This document shows positions 1 through 7,097 of a stretch of DNA of 10,294 nt, in pieces. Source of the DNA: JANXXV01 sp038230275 (GTDB lineage Bacteria; Acidobacteriota; Terriglobia; Bryobacterales; Bryobacteraceae). The stretch lies in contig JBBRNO010000191.1 of NCBI GenBank assembly GCA_038230275.1, forward strand, positions 1 to 10,294, read 5' to 3'. Both the position numbers and the translations under genes were made by a program. Each line of letters starts with the position of its first letter. Within the stretch, counting starts at the first letter, position 1. Below the pieces are notes generated by a model, which saw only the letters and a program-made list of their open reading frames with translations, ran no database searches and was not told the DNA's origin.

Positions 1-1
1 A

Positions 2-1180
2 GCACGGCGCGCATTCAAGCAGGCCTCGCCCGAAGCAACCCGCCAATGGCTTAAGAAGCATCTTGGCAACACTTACGAATCCCTGCTGGAACAAGCCTGG
101 GTGATGGATCTGGACAGTACGGTGAAGCCTCTGTACGGCAAGCAGGAGAAGGGCGTCAAAGGATACAACCCAGTCAAACCGGGGCGGCCCTCGCAGGTGG
201 TGCATACGTATCTGATGGCGGAGTTGCGGCTGGTGCTGGGAGCGGAAGTACAAGCCGGCAACGAATCGGCGTCGAGCCACGCGCAGCCCGGTGTTTGGGC
301 CTACTTCGATGCATTGCCTGCATCGTCCAGGCCGGTCTTCATTCGAGGCGATATTGGATGGGGCACCGAGCGGATGATGCAGCAGGCCGAGGAACGCGGT
401 CAAGCCTATTTGTTCAAGATTCGACAGAGTGTGAAGATCAAGGAACTGCTGGCGGGAAGTTTCGCGATAGACCAGTGGCAAGGCGCGGGACAGGGATGGG
501 AAGGCTGTTGGAGCCAAGTGCGGCTGGCCGGTTGGACGGCGCAGCGGCGGGTGATCATTTTGCGGCGGCCCTTACGCCAAGAACTGGTGTTGGCCAAACG
601 CAAGGGCAGAGGCCGCCGTCAGGCGCAAATGGAACTGGAAATGGGATTTCTCAAAGAGGGCACAGTGCTCTATGAACACGCGGTGCTGGTGACCAATATG
701 GAGGAAGACATTTACACTCTGGCTCAACATTACCGGGATCGTGGCGACGCCGAGAACGCCTTTGATGAATTGAAAAACCAGTGGGGTTGGCTGGGCTACA
801 CCACGCACGATCACGCGCGGAGTGAGATGATGACGTTGTTCGTAGCCCTGGTCTATAACTAGTGGAGTCTGTTCACCCGTCTCTCATTTCCTCGCAAACG
901 TGCCGAAGCTATTACCTCGCGCCCGCTGTTACTGCATGCGATCGGGCGCAAGACCAGTCACAGCAATCAATCGACACTGACCGTAACCAGCCTGCACGCC
1001 GAAGCCGCTACGATTCAGGTTGCGATGAAAGCCGTGGCTAGTTTTCTGGGGCACATACGCTCAATCACGGAGCAGTTGAAGGCTGTTGACCGGTGGCGGC
1101 TCATTCTCCGGGCGGTCGTACGCGCCTTCCCTATCAAACCAGCGATGAAAATGCCCACTGCCGGGTTCCAGCCGGCATAA
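2..1180 (+). pseudogene. IS1380-type transposase, 3' part, amber-interrupted
   Basis: DDE transposase of an insertion sequence; the 5' end and left terminus lie outside the window. The frame is open from base 2 and reads through DLDST (first catalytic Asp, near base 112), RGDIGWGTE (second Asp, near base 350) and RDRGDAENAFDELK (catalytic Glu, near base 745), all typical of the IS1380 family. At 860-862 a TAG interrupts the frame exactly where the family has its Tyr-Asn-Trp-Trp-Ser motif (here YN-stop-WSLF), so TGG to TAG is the likely change. The same frame then continues with family-like sequence (FLGHIRSITEQLKAVDRW) to a TAA at 1178-1180. The last 10-20 codons may already be target DNA, because the opposite-strand secreted-protein gene seems to end in the same stretch; the right IS border is probably between 1130 and 1200. 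Family assignment is firm; the amber could also be a sequencing error. Confidence 0.85.
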
Positions 1181-2180
1181 TGATGGCCCAACCGCCCTTT
1201 TTAGGATGAACGGCATAGAGAAGAGCCGGTTTACCCACGGCTGCATTGGCGAGCGCGGTCTTGGAGATCGCATATATCTGCGCTCCGTTGAAGCCGCCAC
1301 CGAACTCGTTTGTGGTGACGTGGAATGCGTACTTGTCGGTGCCGATCAGAGGCTGATCGCCGAAGCACGGGCATCCGGGATTGCTGGGCGTGCCGGCGAG
1401 TCCGTCGTCCGTCGCATCGATGCGGAAGATGGTCCAGGCGCCGAGAGGATTGTTGGTCTGGCTGACGGCGATGAGCGTATAGCTCCGGCCGATTGCGCCA
1501 GGGTTGTTGCCGGTGTCCTGCATCAGTTCGCTGAGGAACCAGCGCTGCACATCGCGGTCGTAAAGGCATTTCGTATCGCTGAGGAAAGGTCCGGCGATGC
1601 CAGTGGTTCGATCGATCTCCGGGGCCAGTTTGAAGAAGGGGTTGAGGGTGTCGACGCCGACAAGCGGCGCGCCCGTTGTGCTGAACACGCGAACGCCGTT
1701 ATTCACAGCCTCAACCACGAAGCCATTGGCGGCACACACTGCCTGGTCTGGGGGCTCATCGCTGAACTGTGTATTCCCGCCAGCAACACGCTGATCGGAG
1801 TGGCTGATGCCATTGAAGCCGAGAAAGCCTTGCGAGGGCGAGCCAGAGATGGATCGACCGGCTACCACAGGTTCGGGCAGCGCAGCAGATGAGATGATTG
1901 ACGCTGCCATCATGGGCCGCGACTTACCTGGGATGGGCAGATTGGCTCGGCGGCGCGGAGTTGTGCTGCTGATTGACATCGTGCCAGGCTCTGCCCTGTC
2001 CTGAATTTCGTGCGTGCTGAGGGCGCCGCTGCCCACCGCCGCAGTTGTGATTACGGATTACCCCGTCGTCTCAACGGGCTGAACGGTCTGCGATAACTCG
2101 GCAGAGCTCAGCATCGGAACCATGAGACTCGTCAAAATTGCCACGGAAATCGAGAAGCTGAAACTCAAATTGTTTTTCAT
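1134..2180 (-). pseudogene. Secreted protein gene, broken by ochre codon and by IS1380 insertion
   Basis: Best start is the ATG at 2178-2180: GAGG lies 4 nt upstream and it encodes a classic signal peptide (MKNN, hydrophobic core ISVAILTSLMVPML, cleavage after SSA). After 40 codons a TAA at 2058-2060 stops the frame (ETTG-stop-SVITTAAVGSG), yet the same frame then runs open for 307 codons to a TGA at 1134-1136. The body contains AVSQTNNPLGAWTIFRID, CPCFGDQPLIGTDKYAFHVT and NEFGGGFNGAQIYAISKTAL. From memory these match an uncharacterised exported family common in Acidobacteriota and related soil bacteria, whose members run on for at least another 100 residues. Here the C-terminus collapses into the IS1380 end after about IIMPAGT. 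Two independent lesions make this a decayed gene. The GTG at 2034-2036 is a possible internal start but would lack export. Function unknown. Confidence 0.75.
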
Positions 2181-2332
2181 ATGTCCTCAACTTTCTGCCG
2201 TACTGACGGCATGCGCTTTGCAGTTATCGGAGCTTAACACAATGCTGGAGGTTCCGTTGCGACGTTCGTGGCAGAGATCTTGGTGGGGTAGAAGTCCATG
2301 CCGATCACTCCAAACAATCCTTTCAAAGGGCG

Positions 2333-2336
2333 CTAG
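2333..2336. repeat. Target-site copy CTAG, left of IS1182-type element
   Basis: CTAG directly outside the left inverted repeat. It is matched by CTAG at 4056-4059 outside the right repeat. If it is a 4-bp duplication, the empty site reads GGCGCTAGCGCC, a perfect 12-bp palindrome. Confidence 0.7.
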
Positions 2337-2348
2337 GAGTCTGTCGGA
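2337..2348 (+). repeat. Left terminal inverted repeat of the IS1182-type element
   Basis: GAGTCTGTCGGA, perfect complement of 4044-4055. The next bases inward (ATGAACCCG on the left, GATAGATTCAACCGG on the right) are only loosely similar. Confidence 0.88.
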
Positions 2349-2507
2349 ATGAACCCGATCCGCCAGTTGTGGCCGATGCACTGGGCTGAGCCGATCAGGA
2401 TTGCTTGACAATACAAAGTACATAACAAAGGCAAGATACGGCGGTTTTCGCCGCGCATGGGCTGATATCGCTGATTTTGAATCGGTTCTTGGCTCCTTCA
2501 GGCCGGT

Positions 2508-3956
2508 TTAGGCCGGTTGCGGACGCAGTCCCGCCTGAAACAGCTTCAGCAGATTGTGGGTAAGGCAGATGATCTGCCATTCTGCCGAGACTTCTTCCTT
2601 TCCCCGCATCAAGAACCCCCGCAGCCCTCGCCTCTCTTTGATTTGTCCAAACACAGGCTCCACCACCGCTTTGCGCATCTTGTAGACCGCTTGCCCGGCA
2701 GTGCTGCGTAGCTTGTCGCGCATCGTTTCGGCCACGCTCTTGTCCGGCTGCGGCGGCTCCGTGCTCCCGCCAACAGGCTGGCTCCGTCCGTCCGCCACCA
2801 CAGGAATATCCGCACTGATCTCGCCCGGCACAACGTGTTTCCGACGTTCCGGCGGCACCAGCAACCCGATCCCATCCACCTTCGGGTCCGTCACCGCAGC
2901 CTCGCTGAAATAGCCCGCGTCCGCAGTGGCCTGCTCCGGCTTCCGGCCCATGTTTTCCTCCACCTGCTTCAGCATCGGCAGCAATTGCTTCTTGTCGTTG
3001 GCATCCTGCGTCAGCGCCGCCGCCACGATGATCTGCGCATGACTGTCCACCGCCGCCTGCCCGTTGTAGGGCTGCATGAAACTCTTCGTCGCCCCATCCT
3101 TCATGATGCGCGATTCCGGATCGGTGAACTTCCGCTGCGCCTTCGGCTCCGGCTTGGCTTGCTCGGGATCGGGTACCTGCGGCGGACGGCCTCCGAACTT
3201 CTTGCCCTGCGCCTCTTCCTTCAACCGTCGCTCTTCCAACTTTCCTTCCGCCAGCGTCTTCTCCACCGTGGCGCGTTCCCGCGCTTCCTGCTCCAATGCC
3301 GCCTTGGCCTCGCCGATCTTCTTCAACCGGCTCTCCCGCCGCGCCAACTCCGGCGGCAGCTCATCCCCTCGTTTCCCCTTGCCGTACTGAGCGTCTTCGG
3401 CCGCGTCAGCCTGCGCCGCTTGCGCCAGCAGCTTGTCTACTTCCTCCCGCAACTGCTTCTCTTTTTCCACCATTCGCTCATAGCTCATCGCCTTGTGTTT
3501 ACTGGCGTTGGCTTTCAGTTTGGTCCCATCGATTGCCACATGCCCCAGTTTGATCAAGCCAGCCTTATCGCACAACCGCAGGGCCTGGGTGAACAGCTCC
3601 GCCAAGCTCTGCAAATGGGCCTGCCTAAAGCTGGAAATCGAATCGTGATCCGGATGCTGGTCCGCAGCCAAAAACCGGAATGCCACGTCTTCATACGTCG
3701 CGCGCTCGATCTTGCGCGAACTCACCACTCCCCGGCAGTAGCCGTACAGCAACACCCGCACCATCATCGCCGGATGGTAGGCTGCCATCCCTCGTCCATC
3801 CTTGCGTTCGTAGACAGCGACGATCTTGGACAAATCCAGTTGATTGGTTACATCGGCAATGAACCGCGCCAGATGGTTCTCCGGCAGCCAGTCCTGCAAC
3901 GAAGGTGGGAGCAGGAAAATCTGCTCCAGGTCGCAGGTGCGGAAGCGTTTGTTCAC
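2508..3956 (-). CDS. IS1182-type transposase, 482 aa
   Basis: DDE transposase catalysing movement of the surrounding element. The N-terminal third has the family signature QDWLPENHLARFI (residues 21-33), HPAMMVRVLLYGYCRG (61-76) and SISSFR (106-111). Catalytic residues that can be placed are Asp143 in AIDGTKLKANAS, Asp346 in ATADAGYFSE and Glu433 in VVEPVFGQIKERRG. An insertion of charged, probably coiled-coil sequence (about 155-255, many Glu, Lys and Arg) separates the first and second Asp, as usual in this group. Length is normal and no frameshift or stop is seen. The start is GTG at 3954-3956, without a clear Shine-Dalgarno, which fits the weak expression usual for transposases. No in-frame ATG lies just upstream. 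The stop codon sits within a short tandem repeat, AGGCCGGTT twice at 2500-2518. Probably active. Confidence 0.92.
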   Translation of the reverse strand: MNKRFRTCDLEQIFLLPPSLQDWLPENHLARFIADVTNQLDLSKIVAVYERKDGRGMAAYHPAMMVRVLLYGYCRGVVSSRKIERATYEDVAFRFLAADQHPDHDSISSFRQAHLQSLAELFTQALRLCDKAGLIKLGHVAIDGTKLKANASKHKAMSYERMVEKEKQLREEVDKLLAQAAQADAAEDAQYGKGKRGDELPPELARRESRLKKIGEAKAALEQEARERATVEKTLAEGKLEERRLKEEAQGKKFGGRPPQVPDPEQAKPEPKAQRKFTDPESRIMKDGATKSFMQPYNGQAAVDSHAQIIVAAALTQDANDKKQLLPMLKQVEENMGRKPEQATADAGYFSEAAVTDPKVDGIGLLVPPERRKHVVPGEISADIPVVADGRSQPVGGSTEPPQPDKSVAETMRDKLRSTAGQAVYKMRKAVVEPVFGQIKERRGLRGFLMRGKEEVSAEWQIICLTHNLLKLFQAGLRPQPA

Positions 3957-4043
3957 AGAACCAGAATAACTGATGCTGAAACATTCTTGTATAACAATGC
4001 TTCAGCTTCCCGCCCTCCGCCCTAAGCACCGGTTGAATCTATC

Positions 4044-4055
4044 TCCGACAGACTC
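4044..4055 (-). repeat. Right terminal inverted repeat of the IS1182-type element
   Basis: TCCGACAGACTC on the plus strand, the exact complement of 2337-2348. It is followed at once by the second CTAG target copy. Confidence 0.88.
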
Positions 4056-4059
4056 CTAG
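4056..4059. repeat. Target-site copy CTAG, right of IS1182-type element
   Basis: CTAG adjoining the right inverted repeat, continuing as CTAGCGCC. With the left flank GGCG it rebuilds a 12-bp palindrome when the IS is removed. Confidence 0.7.
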
Positions 4060-4668
4060 CGCCGAGTTGCTGAAGTTTAAGAACGGAACGTCGCTGGCCG
4101 GCGCAATCGTATCGATGGACGCAAGCGAGGTCCGCATGAAGCGTTGTGGCCGTACTGAAGTTTATCAGCGCGCTGATGTCGAAATCATGAGCACCGAAGC
4201 GTCACCGGAAGACTGTACCATTCCGCCTCCCGTCCGTAAGCTGGATTTACCAGCCAACGCCAAGATCAGAGTCAAACTCCTGGACTTTATAGACAGCTTG
4301 CATGAACCTCCCGGAAAAGCTTTTCGGGCGACCGTGATGGACCCTGTCGTTTCCGGCGGCACTACAGTCATTCGGAAGAGTGCCCGTCTGTTGGTTCAAT
4401 TGATACCGGACGGTGAAGGCGGTCAATCGCTCGACCTGGTGGGAGTCAATCTGGGCGTCGACGAGTGGGCCAGCTTTCAAAGTATGTCCTTGTAGGAGGT
4501 GCTTTCCGCGATAGGAGACGCGATTGATGGGCGCCAAAATGCAGGAAGCGAACGCCGCTCGAACCGATATTGCTCCAGGGCGCACGGGTCTATATTCCGT
4601 CATTCACAGCAGTCGCATTCACGTTGAAGACTCCCGTGCGGCTTGAGATCGCACCACCGATGCGGTGA
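4056..4668 (+). pseudogene. Remains of a periplasmic protein gene, cut by the IS and frameshifted
   Basis: Just right of the IS the frame reads ASAELLKFKNGTSLAGAIV, then a linker, then LPANAKIRVKLLDFIDS and FRATVMDPVVSGGTTVIRKS, and stops at TAG 4493-4495. From memory this resembles exported Acidobacteriota proteins with a short beta-domain followed by a LPAGT-x-IRV-x-MID-x-IDS domain. Those proteins normally continue through a Gly/Ala-rich stretch to a C-terminal motif like V-x-IPSET-x-L-x-FTL-x-x-PV. That motif is visible here as GARVYIPSFTAVAFTLKTPV at about 4579-4638, in a different frame (ending TGA 4666-4668), so at least one frameshift lies between about 4490 and 4570. Left of the IS the frame that would join (2331 backwards) shows no convincing signal peptide, so the 5' end may also be lost. 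Function unknown. Confidence 0.6.
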
Positions 4669-4827
4669 CGCGGGATTGAGCTCAGTAGATCATTGAGTAT
4701 GTCCGACACTGCCTGGGCACCGGATTCGGAGTCAACGTAGACTGCCGCGAGCACCGCCGCCGTAGCCCAAGTCCACTGCTCCAGACCACGGCCTGCCGTT
4801 GGAGCGTGACGCTTCCGGCGCGTTCCT
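4590..4827 (-). other. Open frame downstream of the signal-peptide gene, possibly its shifted 3' part
   Basis: Between TAA codons near 4828 and the TAG at 4590-4592 one minus-strand frame stays open with coding-like composition (many G in first codon position). It reads QWTWATAAVLAAVYVDSESG and then ILNDLLSSIPRHRIGGAISS. It starts where the frame of the gene at 4996 turns into Arg-rich, unlikely sequence (after about QRQAVVW), so a frameshift near 4780 could join the two. It overlaps, on the opposite strand, the C-terminal motif of the preceding pseudogene, and at most one of the two readings is likely to reflect a true gene there. I recognise no family. Confidence 0.3.
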
Positions 4828-4996
4828 TAAGCGCCAGCGGAGTGTTTTCAAAATCTATCGGCTGCGCAGACTGTGGCGTCACGTACTGCCGGAGAATGGC
4901 AGACCATGCGGAGTGATCGAGATCCTGGCCGAATGCCACACCACAACAGGCCGCCCATCCCACAATCAAGGCTCCTCGAACGATGTTCATTCTCAT
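4682..4996 (-). pseudogene. Exported protein with DUF547-like start, decayed 3' half
   Basis: The ATG at 4994-4996 overlaps the TGA of the desaturase gene (ATGA), so it is probably translated by coupling as the third gene of that operon. It opens with a good signal peptide: MRMN, hydrophobic core IVRGALIVGWAACCGVAF, cleavage near FGQ. The next residues, DLDHSAWSAILRQYVTPQ, resemble the start of DUF547 proteins (FDHSAW-x-x-LL-x-x-YV). DUF547 domains are about 120-250 residues long and nothing of their core follows. After about residue 70 the frame reads GLGLRRRCSRQ and runs to a stop at 4682-4684, which looks like out-of-frame sequence. Most likely the gene has suffered a deletion or frameshift. 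The DUF547 link rests on about 18 residues and is tentative. Confidence 0.5.
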
Positions 4997-5826
4997 GATC
5001 GAGGCTGGCTCTCTCGCCCATCAGGGAAGCGCCAGTAATTCGGCTGCTCTTCGAACGGCATCACCACGATTGCGGGCAAGGCCACGGCTTTAGCGTCGTG
5101 ATACGCCGGGACACCAATCTCGATCGCCTCTTGCGGAATGTTCAGGCGAAGTGTCCCATGCAGCCAGTCCCACACAGTCAACCCGCTCGACCAGTTGCTA
5201 TTCGTCTCTTCGGCGATATTGGAGTGATGAACGCTATGCATTCGGGGCGTCACCAGCAAGCGGTTGATCCAACGATCCCACCGGATGGGGAGCCGTAGAT
5301 TCGAGTGATGAAACATCACACACAACGCGAACCAGACTTGCCACAACGAGAACGTGAACGGACTCAATCCGATGATCAACACTTGCGCCGCTCGCCACGG
5401 TACAGAAAGCAGGAGCTCGCCGAAGTGGAAGCGGAGCGCCGTTGAGGTGTCAAGATCGCGATCGACGTGATGAACCGCGTGAAATCGCCAAAGCATCGGA
5501 ACCCGATGCAGCAACACGTGCCACACGTAGAATGTATAATCCATCAAGACGAGAGCGGCCACGGCCGCGACCACCCCGTTCAGGCGGAACACGCCGATCA
5601 TACCCCAGTTGCGCTCTTCGACCAGCCTGGCAAGCGGCTGAATGAGCGGTGTTTCGATGGCAACTGTCGTCAATGCGCCCAGACCGGCCATCACAAAATT
5701 CCTCACATGGTGGCGCAAACTCGGCTCCACTCGTTTGCGTAGCGGGCGACAGCGTTCGAGCCAGACCAGCAATACAAATGCGCCGATCACCAACGGTGCC
5801 GCAATCCATGGAGAGAGGCCGCTCAT
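4993..5826 (-). CDS. Sterol desaturase / fatty acid hydroxylase family protein, 277 aa
   Basis: Membrane di-iron oxygenase family that hydroxylates or desaturates lipids such as fatty acyl chains, sterols, hopanoids or carotenoids; the substrate cannot be read from the sequence. Histidine boxes are intact: HVLLH (103-107), HAVHH (116-120), FHHSN (172-176) and HSVHH (197-201), with RFHFGE at 132-137. Hydrophobic segments at about 7-23, 43-60, 82-102 and 147-172 fit the usual hairpin membrane topology with all boxes on the cytoplasmic face. Length is typical. The ATG at 5824-5826 overlaps the TGA of the upstream 75-aa gene, and its own TGA overlaps the next ATG at 4996, so three genes are joined by 4-base overlaps. 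There is no strong Shine-Dalgarno, consistent with translational coupling. Appears functional. Confidence 0.92.
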   Translation of the reverse strand: MSGLSPWIAAPLVIGAFVLLVWLERCRPLRKRVEPSLRHHVRNFVMAGLGALTTVAIETPLIQPLARLVEERNWGMIGVFRLNGVVAAVAALVLMDYTFYVWHVLLHRVPMLWRFHAVHHVDRDLDTSTALRFHFGELLLSVPWRAAQVLIIGLSPFTFSLWQVWFALCVMFHHSNLRLPIRWDRWINRLLVTPRMHSVHHSNIAEETNSNWSSGLTVWDWLHGTLRLNIPQEAIEIGVPAYHDAKAVALPAIVVMPFEEQPNYWRFPDGRESQPRS

Positions 5827-6050
5827 CGGGGCGCGCCGGCTTGGATCTCGTGATCGTTCATCGACCGACTCGCCGTATGCACGGGCAGATTGGACATCTG
5901 AAGCATGCGCTCCAAGTCTTCCTCCAAATCCACATTAAACCATGTCGCGCCCGTCGCGAGCTTAACGGCGCACTGAGCTGCGCTTCGAGCTCCATCTTCG
6001 AGCGTAAACTCCGTAGAACATCTAACTTGTTCGAACATCCTGGCATTCAC
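5823..6050 (-). CDS. Small hypothetical protein, 71-75 aa, coupled to the hydroxylase
   Basis: No family recognised. It starts at GTG 6048-6050 (75 aa) or ATG 6036-6038 (71 aa, MFEQVRCSTEF). An in-frame TAG at 6084-6086 excludes a longer reading from ATG. It is soluble and acidic in the middle (NVDLEEDLERMLQM), with no signal peptide, membrane segment or metal motif. The evidence that it is a gene is its TGA at 5823-5825 overlapping the ATG of the desaturase (ATGA), the same arrangement as at the other end of that gene. Plus-strand reading frames over the same bases are longer but rich in Arg, Pro and His, and look like shadows. It may be the shortened tail of a larger gene, since the DNA immediately upstream is non-coding. 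Confidence 0.5.
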   Translation of the reverse strand: MNARMFEQVRCSTEFTLEDGARSAAQCAVKLATGATWFNVDLEEDLERMLQMSNLPVHTASRSMNDHEIQAGAPR

Positions 6051-6398
6051 CCGGCGGCACGCAATAGCAAAAAAGGCCCCCGTCTAGCGTTGGGCCAAGG
6101 GTTACATCGGCATCCGATTCGAGTAGCGCACTGATATGACTGGAAGGCAAACTGGCGAATCACTTCCTAATACGGTCGCTAACTCGCGCCCGCACGTGAA
6201 GGCGCCTGCCAAAACTTGGAAGATCCGGAACTCCAGGTCGCCTTTAGCCGGGACAGATCGGAACCCGGTCACGCCGGGCCGGGTCGTGTCTCGAACTAAC
6301 GCGGAGTGGATACCTGCAGCCTGGTCCGGCGCCAGCGGCGGGCACAGCCTTGCTTTGACTCTAACGGCAACTGGGCCTTTGGCGAATAATAGGAGGAG
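6051..6398. other. Intergenic region with intron-leader-like sequence, no convincing gene
   Basis: 348 bp between the divergent 75-aa gene and the glycosyltransferase. An 88-codon plus-strand frame (6136-6402) ends in an ATGA overlap with the glycosyltransferase start. It reads WKIRNS, AGTDRNPVTPGRVVS and TGPLANNRRR, rich in Ser, Arg, Pro and Thr with no hydrophobic core, unlike a folded protein. My recollection is that similar translated leaders lie just upstream of group II intron maturase genes, ending in the same AGGAGG signal, so this may be an intron leader remnant. This is a weak memory-based impression. Several GC-rich hairpins can be drawn, for example CCGGG 6248-6252 with CCCGG 6264-6268. 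No intron domain V motif was found. Confidence 0.3.
6391..6396 (+). promoter_or_regulatory. Strong Shine-Dalgarno AGGAGG with unusually short spacing
   Basis: AGGAGG lies only 2 nt before the ATG at 6399, shorter than the usual 5-9, and 26 nt before the alternative ATG at 6423. It could serve 6399 poorly, or it may be left over from a different gene fused upstream. Confidence 0.5.
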
Positions 6399-7097
6399 AT
6401 GACGATTCCCGTTGACAAGCCTATGATAAGCATCATCGTACCGGCGCTGAATGAAGAGAAGCAGATCGGCAGCACACTGCGCGCCCTGCAAACGCTATCC
6501 GGGGAGAAGGAAATCTTCGTCGCCGATGGAGGCAGCGAAGACCGTACTGTGGAAATCGCGACTAGCTTAGGCGTGCGCGTCGTGTCCTGCGAGCGCGGCC
6601 GTGGTTGCCAGATTCGAACCGCTGCCCTTGAGGCGAAGGGAACCGTACTGTGGTTTGTTCATGCCGATACCAGACCCCAAAATGGCGCGCTTGAATCGAT
6701 CCTTGATTCGTTGCGCGACGGTGCTACGGCTGGTGGAAATTTCTCGCTCGTCTTTGAGGGTGACCATTACTCCGCCCGCCAAATGACCTGGATCTATCCC
6801 CATCTTCGTCGACTCGGCCTGAGCTACGGTGATGCGGGCATTTTCATTCGGCGCAGCGTTTACGAGGCGATCGGCGGCTGCAGAGAGTACCCGCTGTTTG
6901 AGGATCTCGACATTATTCGGCGCATGAAGCGCCGCGGCAACTTTGTTCATCTTCCGACCAGAATCTTCACGTCGGCACGGCGATTCAGCGGTCCGCGGTA
7001 TGGAAGAGTTTGGGCACTTTGGATCACGCTGCAGATCCTTTATTGGGCCGGAGTTTCACCGTATCAGCTCGCGCGCTGGTATCGCTTCGCGCGATAG
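6399..7097 (+). CDS. Family 2 glycosyltransferase, TIGR04283-like, 232 aa
   Basis: Cytoplasmic or membrane-associated GT-A glycosyltransferase using a nucleotide sugar; acceptor unknown. Visible motifs are ISIIVPALNEE (10-20), ADGGSEDRT (42-50, nucleotide binding), FVHADT (87-91, in the position of the metal-binding DXD), GDAGIFIRRSVYEAIGG (144-160) and FEDLDIIRRMKRRG (167-180). A hydrophobic tail (about 203-221) may bind the membrane. Size and motifs fit TIGR04283, a family annotated as rSAM/selenodomain-associated or arsenosugar-biosynthesis glycosyltransferase; no radical SAM gene is in the window. The start may be the ATG at 6399 (Shine-Dalgarno only 2 nt away) or at 6423, which gives the more family-like MISIIVPALNEE. 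The TAG stop at 7095-7097 lies inside the opposing reductase gene, with 42 bp of tail-to-tail overlap. Intact. Confidence 0.9.
   Translation: MTIPVDKPMISIIVPALNEEKQIGSTLRALQTLSGEKEIFVADGGSEDRTVEIATSLGVRVVSCERGRGCQIRTAALEAKGTVLWFVHADTRPQNGALESILDSLRDGATAGGNFSLVFEGDHYSARQMTWIYPHLRRLGLSYGDAGIFIRRSVYEAIGGCREYPLFEDLDIIRRMKRRGNFVHLPTRIFTSARRFSGPRYGRVWALWITLQILYWAGVSPYQLARWYRFAR

Larger units (their letters stand above)
2337..4055 (-). mobile_element. Complete IS1182-type insertion sequence, 1719 bp
   Basis: Bounded by perfect 12-bp terminal inverted repeats, GAGTCTGTCGGA at 2337-2348 and its complement at 4044-4055. It is flanked by CTAG on both sides and carries one transposase gene on the minus strand (2508-3956). 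The non-coding ends are 170 bp (left) and 99 bp (right). The apparent inverted repeat extends outward to 20 bp (GGCGCTAGGAGTCTGTCGGA), but the outer 8 bp are explained by a palindromic target rather than by the element itself. Everything needed for transposition looks present, in contrast to the decayed IS1380 and IS6 copies in this window, so this is probably the most recent arrival. Confidence 0.88.

Noticed and set aside
1206..1892. 228-codon plus-strand frame
   Set aside because: It lies antisense to the secreted-protein gene, which has a signal peptide and family motifs; the plus reading is a compositional shadow.
2196..2211. TGCCGT/ACGGCA hairpin in the leader of the secreted-protein gene
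   Set aside because: Short stem, no other riboswitch-like or attenuator feature, and the gene is broken.
2122..2352. 76-codon plus-strand frame as the 5' part of the gene cut by the IS1182-type element
   Set aside because: Its first part is antisense to the signal-peptide gene and it has no hydrophobic export signal, although the frame would join the downstream reading after IS removal.
2500..2518. Tandem AGGCCGGTT repeat
   Set aside because: Only two 9-bp copies spanning the transposase stop codon; most likely a small duplication without meaning.
2835..4025. 396-codon plus-strand frame
   Set aside because: It is antisense to the IS1182-type transposase, and its Arg/Leu/His-rich composition is typical of a shadow of a GC-rich gene.
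6102..6491. 129-codon minus-strand frame upstream of the glycosyltransferase
   Set aside because: It overlaps the start of the intact glycosyltransferase, has no ribosome binding site and no recognisable motif.
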